Counted from the first letter of the stretch, positions 45,603 to 54,655 are shown. The stretch is DNA of 64,000 bases from Clostridium bornimense (GCF_018917145.1 NZ_JAHLOD010000005.1:1-64000), one strand, 5' to 3'. The notes: generated by a model not told the origin, from the sequence alone. Numbers and translations: made by a program.

Positions 45603-46676
45603 ATGCAAAATCCTTTTATAAAAGATAATTTTTTATCTCCTAATGTGTCAATAAATAAACTTATAATAGAAAAGGTACCAGAACATATAGTAGATGAAGA
45701 TATTAAAGGAAAATCTGCTTTAGAATTATTTTCAACAAAGTTGTTTATAGAAGAAATTAAGAAAAACAGCAAAGAATTAGGATTAGATTTACAAAGTATA
45801 GAGGAAGCTAAATTACCACAAAATTTTACAAGTTGTTTAGAAAGTAATAATGAATCGATTAGAGAGTTAGCTATAAATATTTTAAAGTTATTTGGAAGAC
45901 GACTAGGAGTGATTTTACTAACATTAAAGAAAGGTGAAAAAGAAAATAGGTTAAAGAGGATAGATTGGCAAGATGAACATTGGCAGTACTGGTCTAAGAT
46001 AGAAAATGTTATTTTGGTGGGAGGTCTTGCCAATAATAAATTTGGAAAGATACTAAAAGATGCTATAAATGAAGTTTTTAAATTGGAAAAAGAAGGCTAT
46101 AATATTATTTTGGTAGAGAATCCAGCAGAAGCAGCCATTAGAGGGTTATCAAAATATATTACTACTATAGAAGATAATAAATATAATTTAGCTTTGGATT
46201 TTGGACAAAGCTTCATAAAAAGAAGCATAATAAGTGTTGATAAAAGTGGTATTAATGAAGTTCATACATTAGAAAAGATAAAATCTAAGTATGTTACATG
46301 GGAGTTTAATACTAAATTAGAGGAAGAAGTTGAAGCTAAAAAAGAGGATCAGTATATAGTAGATTGTATTACTAATACAATTCAGTTTTGCATGGAAAAT
46401 AATTATGAATTAGGTAAAGAAATAGTAATAAGTATAGCTAATTATGTGGAAAATGGAAAACTTAAAAATAGAGGCGGCTATGGCAAACTAAGACTAATTG
46501 CTGATAATTATGAGAAGCATTTGAAAGAAGTTTTATATAAGAAATTAGGAACAGAATATAAAATAACTATGGTTCATGATGGAACAGCAATGGCAGCTGC
46601 ATTTTCGGAGTATCCAAACTCTGTTTGTATATCCTTGGGAACAGCTTTTGGAGTTGGTTTTCCAATAGATAAATGA
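45603..46676 (+). CDS. ASKHA-like (actin/hexokinase-fold) protein
   Basis: A 357-residue soluble protein with features of the sugar kinase/Hsp70/actin fold: ENVILVGGLANNKFGK, a phosphate-loop-like YNLALDFGQSFIKR and a C-terminal MVHDGTAMAAAFSEYPNSV then SLGTAFGVGFP. The order suggests a degenerate or unusual member; the N-terminal 120 residues are unassigned. Hexokinase- or ROK-type signatures are not complete, so no substrate is proposed. GAGGGGG nine bases upstream supports the start. Confidence 0.65.
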   Translation: MQNPFIKDNFLSPNVSINKLIIEKVPEHIVDEDIKGKSALELFSTKLFIEEIKKNSKELGLDLQSIEEAKLPQNFTSCLESNNESIRELAINILKLFGRRLGVILLTLKKGEKENRLKRIDWQDEHWQYWSKIENVILVGGLANNKFGKILKDAINEVFKLEKEGYNIILVENPAEAAIRGLSKYITTIEDNKYNLALDFGQSFIKRSIISVDKSGINEVHTLEKIKSKYVTWEFNTKLEEEVEAKKEDQYIVDCITNTIQFCMENNYELGKEIVISIANYVENGKLKNRGGYGKLRLIADNYEKHLKEVLYKKLGTEYKITMVHDGTAMAAAFSEYPNSVCISLGTAFGVGFPIDK

Positions 46677-46729
46677 GGTACTTTATGAACTAGTATAATT
46701 ATGAATAATATTAATAGGTGGTATGAATT

Positions 46730-47269
46730 TTGGAAAAAGTAGTGTATAAAAAACTTAATAAAGAAGATATTAAACTATCATTATTTAGCGATTTTAATAG
46801 ATATCAAGAAGTTAAAAAATGCTGGAGAAAAGAGAATAATAAATGGATTTTAAAGGATATTTCATTTATAGAGCAATGGGGAGAAAATGAGTACAATTTC
46901 TTAGTAAAATGTCTAATTAATACAATTGAAACTGGTGGAGTAGTATTGGGAGCATTTTGTGATTGTTCTTTAGTGGGGTTTGCATCTGTTGAAAATAAAT
47001 TTTTCGGAAGTGAAAATCAGTATTTACAATTATCCAGTTTACATACATCATATGAATATAGAGGCAATGGTATAGGAAAGCAGTTATTTTCTATAGCTTG
47101 TGATGGAGCTAAAGATCTAGGTGCTAAGAAACTATATATTTCTTCTCATTCATCTGAGGAGTCACAAAAGTTTTACAAAGCTGTTGGCTGTGTTGAAGCT
47201 ATTGAATATAATAAAAAGTTAGTAGAAGACGAGCCTTGTGATTGTCAGCTAGAATATATTTTGATGTAA
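46730..47269 (+). CDS. GNAT family N-acetyltransferase
   Basis: A 179-residue GNAT protein. After an N-terminal ~55-residue extension come VVLGAFCDCSLVGFASVEN, the acetyl-CoA site YEYRGNGIGKQLFSIACDGA and AKKLYISSHSSEESQKFYKAVG. The end has closely spaced cysteines (DEPCDCQLEY). The start is TTG at 46730, with AGGTGG about 9 bases upstream, and no better codon exists. Substrate unknown. Confidence 0.88.
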   Translation: MEKVVYKKLNKEDIKLSLFSDFNRYQEVKKCWRKENNKWILKDISFIEQWGENEYNFLVKCLINTIETGGVVLGAFCDCSLVGFASVENKFFGSENQYLQLSSLHTSYEYRGNGIGKQLFSIACDGAKDLGAKKLYISSHSSEESQKFYKAVGCVEAIEYNKKLVEDEPCDCQLEYILM

Positions 47270-47304
47270 AATATGGTTTGTGTCATATAACTTAAAGATA
47301 GACG

Positions 47305-47332
47305 AAAGATAGTTTTAATGCTATCTTTTTTT
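47305..47332 (+). terminator. Rho-independent terminator
   Basis: AAAGATAG (47305-47312) and CTATCTTT (47321-47328) form a stem with an 8-base loop and extra T. Confidence 0.88.
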
Positions 47333-47426
47333 ATATTAAATTATTCATAGGATATACTAATAAGGATAATTTTTAATTAAAAAGTAGAGATTAACTTAAT
47401 TGTGGAAATAATGACGAGGTGATAAG

Positions 47427-48824
47427 ATGATAGATTATTTTTTAATGCCACATCCGCCGATAATAATTCCTGAAGTGGGAAAAGGTGCAGAAAAAGAAGT
47501 TAGTAAAACTATAGAAAGCTGTAGAAAGGTAGGGGATATAATAGAGCAAAGTGATGCAGAGACTATAGTTATAATTACTCCTCATGGTACAGTATTTAGA
47601 GATGCCGTTGCAATGATTAATACAGATACAATTAGTGGTGATTTCAGTAATTTTGAGGCTCCAGAGGTGACGTTGACCTATGATATAGATTTAGCCTTGA
47701 CAAAGGAGATTATAGAAGTTGCTTCGGAGAATAAAATAGCTGTGGCATCTATAGATGAAAAAACATCAAAATTGTACAATATAGATTTAAATCTTGATCA
47801 TGGTGCTATGGTTCCATTATATTATGCTGATAAAAAAAGAAATCATAAGTTGGTTCATATAACTTATGGTATGTTGTCACCAATAGAGCTTTTGAAATTT
47901 GGAATATCAATAAGAACTGCAATTGAAAAATTAGATAAAAAAGTAGCAGTTATAGCATCAGGTGATTTATCTCATACACTTATAGAAAATGGACCATATC
48001 CATATAATCCTCATGGTAGAGAATTTGACAATTTACTTATAAAAATATTATCAGAGGGGAAAATGAAAGATATTTTTAACATAGATAAAAAACTTATTAC
48101 AGAAGCCGGTCAATGTGGATTAAGATCATTATATATTTTAGCTGGAATAATAAATACTTCTACTGTTAATAGCAAGTTTTTTAGTTATGAAGGTAATTTT
48201 GGCGTTGGATATTCCATTTTTCAGTTTAGTGAAGGTAGTGGAAACTTACTTGATGAATTAATGGTAGAAAGAAAAAGTAAGCATAAAGAAAGATTAAAAG
48301 GTGGCAATATATATACATCTCTTGCTAGATTAAATTTAGATAGATATTTCACTAATGGAACTATTGTTGATATCAATGATATAAAAGATGAAGGACTATT
48401 AAGTGATAAAAAAGGTGTCTTTGTTTCATTAAAAATAAATGGTGAACTTAGAGGTTGTATAGGAACTATTTATCCCGTTACTAGTTGTGTTGGAGAAGAA
48501 ATAATTAGAAATTCCCTTAGCGCTGCCCTTGATGATCCAAGATTTCATCCATTGACAGAAGAAGAACTGCAACAGGTAGATATATCAGTAGATTTATTAT
48601 ATACTCCAGAGAAAACAACTTTTGATAAATTAGATCCATCAAAATATGGAGTAATTGTAACAAGTGGCAATAAAAAGGGATTACTTTTACCAAATCTAGA
48701 AGGGATAGATACTAAGGAGAAGCAAGTAGAAATTGCTATTAGCAAAGGTAATATACTACCAAATGAAGAATATACATTGGAAAGATTCATGGTAGAGAGG
48801 TTTAGTGAAGTGGAAGATGACTAG
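47427..48824 (+). CDS. AmmeMemoRadiSam proteins B and A, fused (MEMO1 domain plus AMMECR1 domain)
   Basis: A 465-residue fusion. Residues 1-265 are a MEMO1-like domain (dioxygenase-like fold) with the HPP start (FLMPHPPIIIP), VIITPHGTVFRDA and VIASGDLSHTL metal-ligand-like motifs. Residues ~285-465 are an AMMECR1 domain (GVFVSLKINGELRGCIGTI with the LRGCIG signature, then ALDDPRFHPLT). This gene is coupled to the radical SAM partner (overlap 48817-48824). The three-part set is widespread in anaerobes and archaea, with unknown chemistry. Confidence 0.94.
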   Translation: MIDYFLMPHPPIIIPEVGKGAEKEVSKTIESCRKVGDIIEQSDAETIVIITPHGTVFRDAVAMINTDTISGDFSNFEAPEVTLTYDIDLALTKEIIEVASENKIAVASIDEKTSKLYNIDLNLDHGAMVPLYYADKKRNHKLVHITYGMLSPIELLKFGISIRTAIEKLDKKVAVIASGDLSHTLIENGPYPYNPHGREFDNLLIKILSEGKMKDIFNIDKKLITEAGQCGLRSLYILAGIINTSTVNSKFFSYEGNFGVGYSIFQFSEGSGNLLDELMVERKSKHKERLKGGNIYTSLARLNLDRYFTNGTIVDINDIKDEGLLSDKKGVFVSLKINGELRGCIGTIYPVTSCVGEEIIRNSLSAALDDPRFHPLTEEELQQVDISVDLLYTPEKTTFDKLDPSKYGVIVTSGNKKGLLLPNLEGIDTKEKQVEIAISKGNILPNEEYTLERFMVERFSEVEDD

Positions 48825-49722
48825 GAAAGAAGCATTATATTATAGAGAGGAAAATGGAAAGATTAGATGTAGCTTATGTCCACATAATTGTCTTATAAGA
48901 GAGGGACATAGAGGAGCTTGTAATGTTAGGGAGGCAAATAAAGATGACGATGGATTACTTAAATTATATTCCTTAAATTATGGCGAAGTTACATCAATAG
49001 CTATAGATCCTATAGAAAAGAAGCCACTGTATCAGTTTTATCCAGGAAGTAAAATATTGTCAGTTGGATCCTTTGGTTGTAATTTTAAATGTTCATTTTG
49101 TCAGAACTATAGTATATCTCAATATAGGGCTGAAAGTAAGTATATTTCACCTGAAGAAATGGCAGAGATGTCATTAAATATTAAAGATAATATTGGATTA
49201 GCTTTTACTTATAATGAACCATCTATATGGTTTGAATATGTATTAGATGTAGCGAAAACAATAAAGTCCATTGATAAAAATCATAAAATTGTATTAGTTT
49301 CTAATGGATATATTAGTGAAGAGCCTTTAAAAGAATTATTACCATATATAGATGCATTAAATATAGATTTAAAAGGTGATGATAGTTATTATAGAAGACT
49401 TTGCTTTGGTTCTATAGAAGAAGTGAAAAGAACGATAAAGATAGCTAATGATTATGAAAAGCATATAGAAGTAACTACTTTGTTATTACCAAAAGAAAAT
49501 ACTGATGATGAAACATTATTAGAAATAGCTAAGTTTTTAAGTTCTATAGACAAATCAATACCTCTACATGTTTCAAGATATTTTCCAAGATACAAGATGG
49601 AGGAACCACCAACACCATTAGAAGAGATGAGAAAAAGTTATAAGTTACTAAAAAAATATTTAGATAATATATATTTAGGAAATTTAAGTGAAGAAGAGTA
49701 CAAATATTGTGTTGAAGGATAG
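48817..49722 (+). CDS. amrS: AmmeMemoRadiSam system radical SAM enzyme
   Basis: About 301 residues, similar to pyruvate-formate-lyase-activating enzymes. The N-terminus carries a cysteine set (IRCSLCPHNCLI, then GACNVRE). The SAM cluster motif is CNFKCSFC (C88, C92, C95), followed by AFTYNEPSIWFEY and DLKGDDSYYRR. ATG 48817 overlaps the stop of the fused A/B gene and matches the usual family start; GTG 48805 is an alternative. It should act with the fused MEMO1/AMMECR1 protein. Confidence 0.95.
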   Translation: MTRKEALYYREENGKIRCSLCPHNCLIREGHRGACNVREANKDDDGLLKLYSLNYGEVTSIAIDPIEKKPLYQFYPGSKILSVGSFGCNFKCSFCQNYSISQYRAESKYISPEEMAEMSLNIKDNIGLAFTYNEPSIWFEYVLDVAKTIKSIDKNHKIVLVSNGYISEEPLKELLPYIDALNIDLKGDDSYYRRLCFGSIEEVKRTIKIANDYEKHIEVTTLLLPKENTDDETLLEIAKFLSSIDKSIPLHVSRYFPRYKMEEPPTPLEEMRKSYKLLKKYLDNIYLGNLSEEEYKYCVEG

Positions 49723-49742
49723 ATTTTACATCTATCTTTTTC
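49718..49742 (+). terminator. Short terminator overlapping the stop codon
   Basis: GATAGAT (49718-49724) pairs with ATCTATC (49730-49736), followed by TTTTTC. It starts within the stop codon of the radical SAM gene. Confidence 0.8.
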
Positions 49743-49788
49743 TTTATGGTACAATATAACAAAATAATATGTAAGGGTTGAGTGTATT

Positions 49789-50289
49789 ATGAAAAGATTT
49801 AATGAACTAACGTTTGAAATTTTAGAGGAAAAAGATATTGAGATATTAACTCCAATAATGAAAAGAGCATTTGATGAAGATACAAAAATTCACCTAAATG
49901 AATTAGAAGGTGGACCTGAGGGATACGATAATGGAGAGCTTCTTAAAAAGTTTGGGTTACATAAGGATTCCACTGCCTATAAAATCTCTTTGAATAATGA
50001 AGTAATAGGTTGCATTATCCTATGGATAAATAATGAGACACATCAAAACTTTTTAGGTAATATATTTATAGATCCTAAGGTGCAAAACAAAGGAATAGGT
50101 CAAGAGATTTGGAAGTTTGTTGAAAGTCAGTATCCAGATACTATTATATGGCGTACTGAAACACCAGGTTTTTCTACAAGAAATCATAATTTTTATGTTA
50201 ATAAGTGCGGATTTCATGTTGTAAAAATTGAAAATCCTATGAATAAATATGATTCTAAATATATTTTAGAAAAGGAAATTAGGAGATAA
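49789..50289 (+). CDS. GNAT family N-acetyltransferase
   Basis: A 166-residue GNAT protein: LTFEILEEKDIEILTPIMKR start, EVIGCIILWINNETHQNFLG, acetyl-CoA loop VQNKGIGQEIWKFVESQYP, then NHNFYVNKCGFHVVK. The layout resembles GNAT proteins acting on small amines. It is monocistronic, flanked by terminators. The start has only a modest AAGGGTTGAG site. Confidence 0.88.
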   Translation: MKRFNELTFEILEEKDIEILTPIMKRAFDEDTKIHLNELEGGPEGYDNGELLKKFGLHKDSTAYKISLNNEVIGCIILWINNETHQNFLGNIFIDPKVQNKGIGQEIWKFVESQYPDTIIWRTETPGFSTRNHNFYVNKCGFHVVKIENPMNKYDSKYILEKEIRR

Positions 50290-50327
50290 GAGAGGTATAG
50301 GTACGGTAAGTAGCTATACCTCTTTTC
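50289..50327. terminator. Terminator between convergent genes
   Basis: AGAGGTATAG (50291-50300) pairs with CTATACCTCT (50314-50323), flanked by A-rich sequence on the left and TTTTC on the right. It can serve the GNAT gene and possibly the minus-strand operon. Confidence 0.85.
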
Positions 50328-50378
50328 TCAAACAGAGGTTTGAAATTTATTAGCTTTAGATTATTTAAATTTGCAAGT

Positions 50379-51155
50379 TTATGATACATCGATAGTAGCA
50401 CTCAATTCTTCAGTATAGTCATCTATTAAATCTTTAAATTCTTCAATCCGTTTTGATACATCTATACCAAGCTTTACTATTATTAGTGATAAACCACCTA
50501 GTGCAATAATGTATATTACAATTCCATATAGTAATGTATACCAATGAAATAGTTGCAAGAAGCTGAATAGATTAATACCAAAATCTTTATTTATTTTAGA
50601 GGCAATTAGAATAATAGGGGTAATAAATGTTACTATTGCGCCTAGAATAAATATAAAGATAGAGTTATATAGAATGAATATAATTAGCTTATTTAATATA
50701 TATGTTATGGTATAGCAAAAGCAGAAAGAATTGCTTTTTATTTTACTTCCGTAATTTTTATAAATTATGTTGTAATCATAAGAACAAATAGAAACTATTT
50801 TACCATATATGGTGGCGGTTATATCGGATATAAATTCGAGCACTTGTAATAAAAATGATGTTATCATGGAAAAGATTCCAACTAACATTGTGAATATAAT
50901 TGACATTATATATATAAATATAGCTGCAATAACAATAAAAATTGCAATAAAGATAAGGAATCGTAGTATTGTACCAGGATTTCTTAAAAATTCAAAAACG
51001 AAGGCTGTAACCAGTGTTAAAACTGCTATACCAATAATTAGAAGAAGGTTTTCTACAATTGTTACAACTATTTTCGTTATAGCACTAATTAGTAAAAATG
51101 GTATAGCAACTAAAGATAGTATATTTATTTTAATAATTTTTAATGGAATATTCAT
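50379..51155 (-). CDS. Hypothetical polytopic membrane protein
   Basis: A 258-residue protein with about six membrane helices (for example IAVLTLVTAFVFEFL, FIFILGAIVTFITPIILIA, IVIYIIALGGLSLIIV) and a charged C-terminal tail (VSKRIEEFKDLIDDYTEEL). No family is recognised. The start is placed at 51155 rather than 51188 because GAGGAGG lies seven bases before that ATG on the minus strand and the longer form would overlap the lipoprotein gene. It is second in an operon after the lipoprotein. Confidence 0.7.
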   Translation of the reverse strand: MNIPLKIIKINILSLVAIPFLLISAITKIVVTIVENLLLIIGIAVLTLVTAFVFEFLRNPGTILRFLIFIAIFIVIAAIFIYIMSIIFTMLVGIFSMITSFLLQVLEFISDITATIYGKIVSICSYDYNIIYKNYGSKIKSNSFCFCYTITYILNKLIIFILYNSIFIFILGAIVTFITPIILIASKINKDFGINLFSFLQLFHWYTLLYGIVIYIIALGGLSLIIVKLGIDVSKRIEEFKDLIDDYTEELSATIDVS

Positions 51156-51168
51156 AATAGCCTCCTCA

Positions 51169-52077
51169 TTAGAATTGTTGAAAGTCAAATGTAATGTTTG
51201 CTATATAATTCGAAGTATTTGCATTTATGGTTATTGAATTACCTGTATTACTATCGTTATAAATTATTCTTGTTGAACTTAAATCGGAATTCCAAAAGAT
51301 ATTTCCGCTAAGTTTATCGGGTTTCCCATAGATACCTTTTTTTGCATGAACAATTTCTGGTATAGTCATATCAACATTTAAACCACCGCTAAAAACTACA
51401 TTATTTCTTCTTGCTGATATTGATTTCACCTTGCATTGATTCCAATATTGTGGATAATCCTCAGCATTAAAGAGAGTAACGGATATAGTATGATCTTCAG
51501 TATATAAGGTCACTTCTTCATGAGGTGAAATATTTTTATCACAATTAAAATGAATATAATTTAAGATATCAAACATAGAAAAAATTTTACCATTAACTTG
51601 CATCATATTTGAGAATTTATCACAATTAAGTATCTTATCAGAAGGAGTTTCTTTTGTTGATAGATTAACTAAATTATCACCATTAAGAAGGTATACATTT
51701 ATGAAACTTTCATTATCTTTAGTAAAAGTTACTTTTTTAGCTCTAGAAGCAACTTCTACGTTTTTGTAGTTTCTAGAATAAAAATATGTTGAATTAACTG
51801 AATAAGTTCCAGCCGGAATACTTAATTTCTGATAAAAAGAGTTATCCTTTGTTAATCGTATCGTATAGGATCTTTTACTTATAACGTTTTCTAAACCAAT
51901 AGATATGACAGTATCATAATCCTTTTTTTCATTAAGAAGCTTATCAGGAATGTTTTCTAAGGTAACATGACCTATACATTCTCCTTCATCTAAGTTTCCA
52001 TTGTTAAAACAACCATTAAGTAAAATAGTAAAAGTAATTATAAAAAATATAGTAAGTATTCTTTTCAAAAATATCAT
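51169..52077 (-). CDS. Hypothetical lipoprotein, co-transcribed with a membrane protein
   Basis: A 302-residue exported lipoprotein. The signal (LKRILTIFFIITFTILLNGC) ends in a lipobox with Cys near residue 23. The mature part is rich in strands (GTYSVNSTYFYSRNY, VTLYTEDHTISVTLFN, SGNIFWNSDLSSTRI), suggesting a beta-sandwich, with no recognised domain. It would be anchored on the outer face of the membrane. The downstream membrane-protein gene starts 13 bases after its stop, so the two may form a complex. Confidence 0.72.
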   Translation of the reverse strand: MIFLKRILTIFFIITFTILLNGCFNNGNLDEGECIGHVTLENIPDKLLNEKKDYDTVISIGLENVISKRSYTIRLTKDNSFYQKLSIPAGTYSVNSTYFYSRNYKNVEVASRAKKVTFTKDNESFINVYLLNGDNLVNLSTKETPSDKILNCDKFSNMMQVNGKIFSMFDILNYIHFNCDKNISPHEEVTLYTEDHTISVTLFNAEDYPQYWNQCKVKSISARRNNVVFSGGLNVDMTIPEIVHAKKGIYGKPDKLSGNIFWNSDLSSTRIIYNDSNTGNSITINANTSNYIANITFDFQQF

Positions 52078-52196
52078 CCTTTCAGATTTATGGTAATTAT
52101 TGTAAATAGATGCAATTAATTATATAACATATATATAGAAAAATAAAAGTGATATGCTATCAATTATACAAAATAGAGTTTAATTAAAATGAGCAA

Positions 52197-52230
52197 AATC
52201 TCTGTAGGATAATAAGTCATACAGAGATTT
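52197..52230. terminator. Perfect inverted repeat between divergent genes
   Basis: AAATCTCTGTA (52197-52207) and TACAGAGATTT (52220-52230) form a perfect 11-bp stem with a 12-base loop, followed by CTTTATAT. It lies upstream of the GntR promoter, not after a plus-strand gene. It may be a leftover terminator or an additional regulatory site. Confidence 0.55.
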
Positions 52231-52246
52231 CTTTATATAAGTGGCC

Positions 52247-52288
52247 TTGACAAGAAAGTTTATATTGTATATATTGAATATATACAAT
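52247..52288 (+). promoter_or_regulatory. Promoter and operator of the GntR/ABC operon
   Basis: TTGACA (52247-52252) lies 17 bases from TATATT (52270-52275). A perfect palindrome, ATTGTATATATT (52264-52275), one base, AATATATACAAT (52277-52288), covers the -10 region. This is the usual layout of self-repressing YtrA-type GntR operators. Confidence 0.85.
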
Positions 52289-52309
52289 ATATATAAAGGA
52301 GAAAAAGCT

Positions 52310-52684
52310 GTGGATATTATAATTAGCAATTCTAGTGGTAAACCAATATACGATCAAATTTACACAGAAATAAAATCAAAAATTATATCTGGAGAATTAA
52401 AAGAAGGAGATCCATTGCCATCTATGAGGCTATTGGCAAAAGAATTACGAATCAGTGTAATAACGACGAAGCGTGCTTATGAAGAACTAGAAAGAGATGG
52501 ATTTATAACTTCTATCACAGGAAAAGGAAGTTTTGTATCGGGGAAAAATACAGAATTTATTAGAGAAGATAATTTGAGAAAAATTGAAGAACATATGCAA
52601 AGTATTATTGAACTTTCCAAGGGATGTAATTTATCATTGCAGGATTTAATAGAAATGATTTCAATTATTTATGAGGAGGATTAG
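52310..52684 (+). CDS. GntR family regulator, YtrA subfamily
   Basis: A 124-residue regulator with the GntR winged helix (PIYDQIYTEIKSKIISGELK, LPSMRLLAKELRISVITTKRA, GFITSITGKGSFV) and only a short C-terminal helix, the hallmark of YtrA regulators. GTG 52310 is chosen because AAAGGAGAAAAA precedes it and the longer frame would read through the operator. It overlaps the -10 region by none and is followed directly by ABC transporter genes it very probably represses. Confidence 0.92.
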   Translation: MDIIISNSSGKPIYDQIYTEIKSKIISGELKEGDPLPSMRLLAKELRISVITTKRAYEELERDGFITSITGKGSFVSGKNTEFIREDNLRKIEEHMQSIIELSKGCNLSLQDLIEMISIIYEED

Positions 52685-52685
52685 T

Positions 52686-53531
52686 ATGGAAAATGCATTA
52701 GAAGTAAAAAATTTATCAAAGCATTATCCTGAGTTTGAATTGGATAATATTAATATTACTCTTCCAGCAGGATGTATTATGGGGTTTATTGGTGAAAATG
52801 GAGCAGGTAAAAGTACAACAATTAAAGCAATTCTAGATTTGATAAAGAAAGATAGTGGAGAAGTAACAATATTTGGACAAACTAATTTATCTAGAAATCA
52901 AAAACTAAAAGAGCATATAGGTGTGGTAATGGATGAATGTAGTTTTCCAGAAAATTTAAATGCTAAAGAAATAGATAAAGTAATGAATAATTGTTATAAA
53001 ACTTGGAATAGAACAAAATATATGAAGTATTTAGATAAGTTTGCATTATCATTAAAAAAGCCAGTGAAAGAATATTCCCGAGGAATGAAAATGAAGTTAT
53101 CTATTGCCGTTGCTCTTTCTCATGATAGCAAATTGTTAATATTAGATGAAGCCACTAGCGGTCTTGATCCTATTGTTCGTGATGAAATTCTTGATGTTTT
53201 TTTAGATTTTATTCAAGATGAAAGCCACAGCATTTTTATATCATCTCACATCATAAGTGACCTTGAAAAAATTTGTGATTATATTACATTTATTCATAAT
53301 GGAAAAATTATATTAAGTGAAATTAAGGATGAGTTATTAGATAAATATACAATTATTAAGTGCTCAGAGGCTGAATATTCAACTATAGATAAATCTGCTA
53401 TCATCGGAAGAAGAAAAAGTAGATTTGGAATTGAAGCATTAGCGTTGAAGGAAAAGATATCTAATAACATAATAACCGATAAAGTAAATATTGAAGATAT
53501 AATGTTATATTTTGTGAAGGGGGAAGAATAA
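52686..53531 (+). CDS. ABC transporter ATP-binding protein
   Basis: A 281-residue ATPase. Walker A GENGAGKSTT, signature SRGMKMKL (a YSRGM variant of LSGGQ, usual in this subgroup), Walker B LLILDEATSGLDP, and the H-loop SSHII are all present. The C-terminal ~70 residues are typical of the YtrB/YhcH-type. ATG 52686 is chosen because GAGGAGG is 8 bases upstream. It pairs with the permease gene that overlaps its stop by one base. Substrate unknown; related systems respond to cell-envelope-active compounds. Confidence 0.94.
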   Translation: MENALEVKNLSKHYPEFELDNINITLPAGCIMGFIGENGAGKSTTIKAILDLIKKDSGEVTIFGQTNLSRNQKLKEHIGVVMDECSFPENLNAKEIDKVMNNCYKTWNRTKYMKYLDKFALSLKKPVKEYSRGMKMKLSIAVALSHDSKLLILDEATSGLDPIVRDEILDVFLDFIQDESHSIFISSHIISDLEKICDYITFIHNGKIILSEIKDELLDKYTIIKCSEAEYSTIDKSAIIGRRKSRFGIEALALKEKISNNIITDKVNIEDIMLYFVKGEE

Positions 53532-54139
53532 TGAAGGGATTACTTTTAAAAGATATACTTAATTTGAAGAAACAAGGATTAATATATATTTTTTTAATAG
53601 CACTATGGTTTTTTATGGGAATTAGAAATAAGGATATATCTTATTTATCAGGGTTAATTGCAATGGTGACACTGCTAATACCTGTGACTGCAATTTCTTA
53701 TGATGAAAAAGCAAACTGGGAAAGATATGCGTTAACTATGCCTATATCAAAAGATACTATAGTAATATCTAGGTATTTACTTACCATTTGTATTTCTCTT
53801 CTTGGTGGAGTTCTTTCAACAATAGCAGGACTATTAATTTCAACAAATATTAAAGAAGTGCTTTTAACTAATATGTCAGTTATATCAGTATGTCTTTTAT
53901 TTATATCATTTGCTTTTCCATTTATATTTAAGTATGGCGTAGAGAAAGCTAGGATAATTATGGTTATCTTATTTGTAATTCCTACATTGTTGTTAACTTT
54001 TGCTTCAGAGTTTAACATAACTATGCCAAGTGAAGAAGTAATAATGAAATTTCTTTATTTTTTACCATTGATAGTGTTAGTAATTATTATTTGCTCTATA
54101 GAAGTATCGAAGATGATATATAGTAAGAAAGAATTTTAA
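53531..54139 (+). CDS. ABC-2 type membrane permease
   Basis: A 202-residue membrane protein with six predicted helices and the ABC-2 start (MKGLLLKDILNLKKQGLIYI), then SYDEKANWERYALTMPISKD, a conserved feature of the YtrC/ABC-2 permease type 2 group. Its start codon overlaps the ATPase stop. Together with the ATPase it would form a homodimeric transporter under GntR control. Confidence 0.9.
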   Translation: MKGLLLKDILNLKKQGLIYIFLIALWFFMGIRNKDISYLSGLIAMVTLLIPVTAISYDEKANWERYALTMPISKDTIVISRYLLTICISLLGGVLSTIAGLLISTNIKEVLLTNMSVISVCLLFISFAFPFIFKYGVEKARIIMVILFVIPTLLLTFASEFNITMPSEEVIMKFLYFLPLIVLVIIICSIEVSKMIYSKKEF

Positions 54140-54162
54140 AGCATATAATCTAAATTAATCAA

Positions 54163-54260
54163 CATATATTTATGATATAATTATTATGTAAGGAAACTTA
54201 AGATGAATTATTTTTCTTCCAAGATAAGGTGTTATGAATCAGTATATGGTGCTAGATAGT
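54163..54260 (+). repeat. Orphan copy of the type I toxin promoter-leader sequence
   Basis: An extended -10 (TGATATAAT, 54173-54181) and the following TGTAAGGAAACTTA and AAGGTGTTAT segments match the leader of the toxin locus at 58824-58890. No toxin ORF follows here. It seems to be a decayed copy or a leader now fused to a different gene. Confidence 0.65.
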
Positions 54261-54334
54261 AAAGAAAATTTAGTAGAAAAGGGTTACAAAATATTATATA
54301 ATAGATATACATAATTTATATGGGGGGACGTAAT

Positions 54335-54496
54335 GTGTTAGAAAAAATAGATGCAATTCCATGGAAGATATCAATATTAATAGGAGTGGTTCTTGTAGCT
54401 TTAGGTTTATTGGTTGGAATTAAATTTTTAGATTTCTTATTAGTTTTTTCTGGATTTTTCTTAATCTTTACAGGTATTCAAAATAGAAAGAAATAG
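54335..54496 (+). CDS. Small hypothetical membrane protein
   Basis: A 53-residue protein starting at GTG with GGGGGGAC upstream. It has two membrane helices (about residues 12-30 and 33-48) and a basic end (QNRKK). It is too short to assign to a family. It lies downstream of the orphan toxin-leader repeat and could be expressed from that promoter. Its sequence does not resemble the 58935 toxin except for the general plan of hydrophobic core and Lys-rich tail. Confidence 0.6.
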   Translation: MLEKIDAIPWKISILIGVVLVALGLLVGIKFLDFLLVFSGFFLIFTGIQNRKK

Positions 54497-54572
54497 CTAC
54501 GGATTATTGTTTATATAGCAAGTTAATGGACATATTAGTTAAGAGTTGAAGTAAAAATTTTATAGTCATTTT

Positions 54573-54617
54573 ATAATAAGTCAATGAAGAAAAAATCTTT
54601 GTTGGCTTATTATATTT
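54573..54617 (+). terminator. Rho-independent terminator
   Basis: ATAATAAGTCAA (54573-54584) pairs with TTGGCTTATTAT (54602-54613, one G-T pair), followed by ATTTTA. Confidence 0.75.
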
Positions 54618-54655
54618 TAATAGTTAACTTAAGCGTGGTATCAATAGGGATTAAT

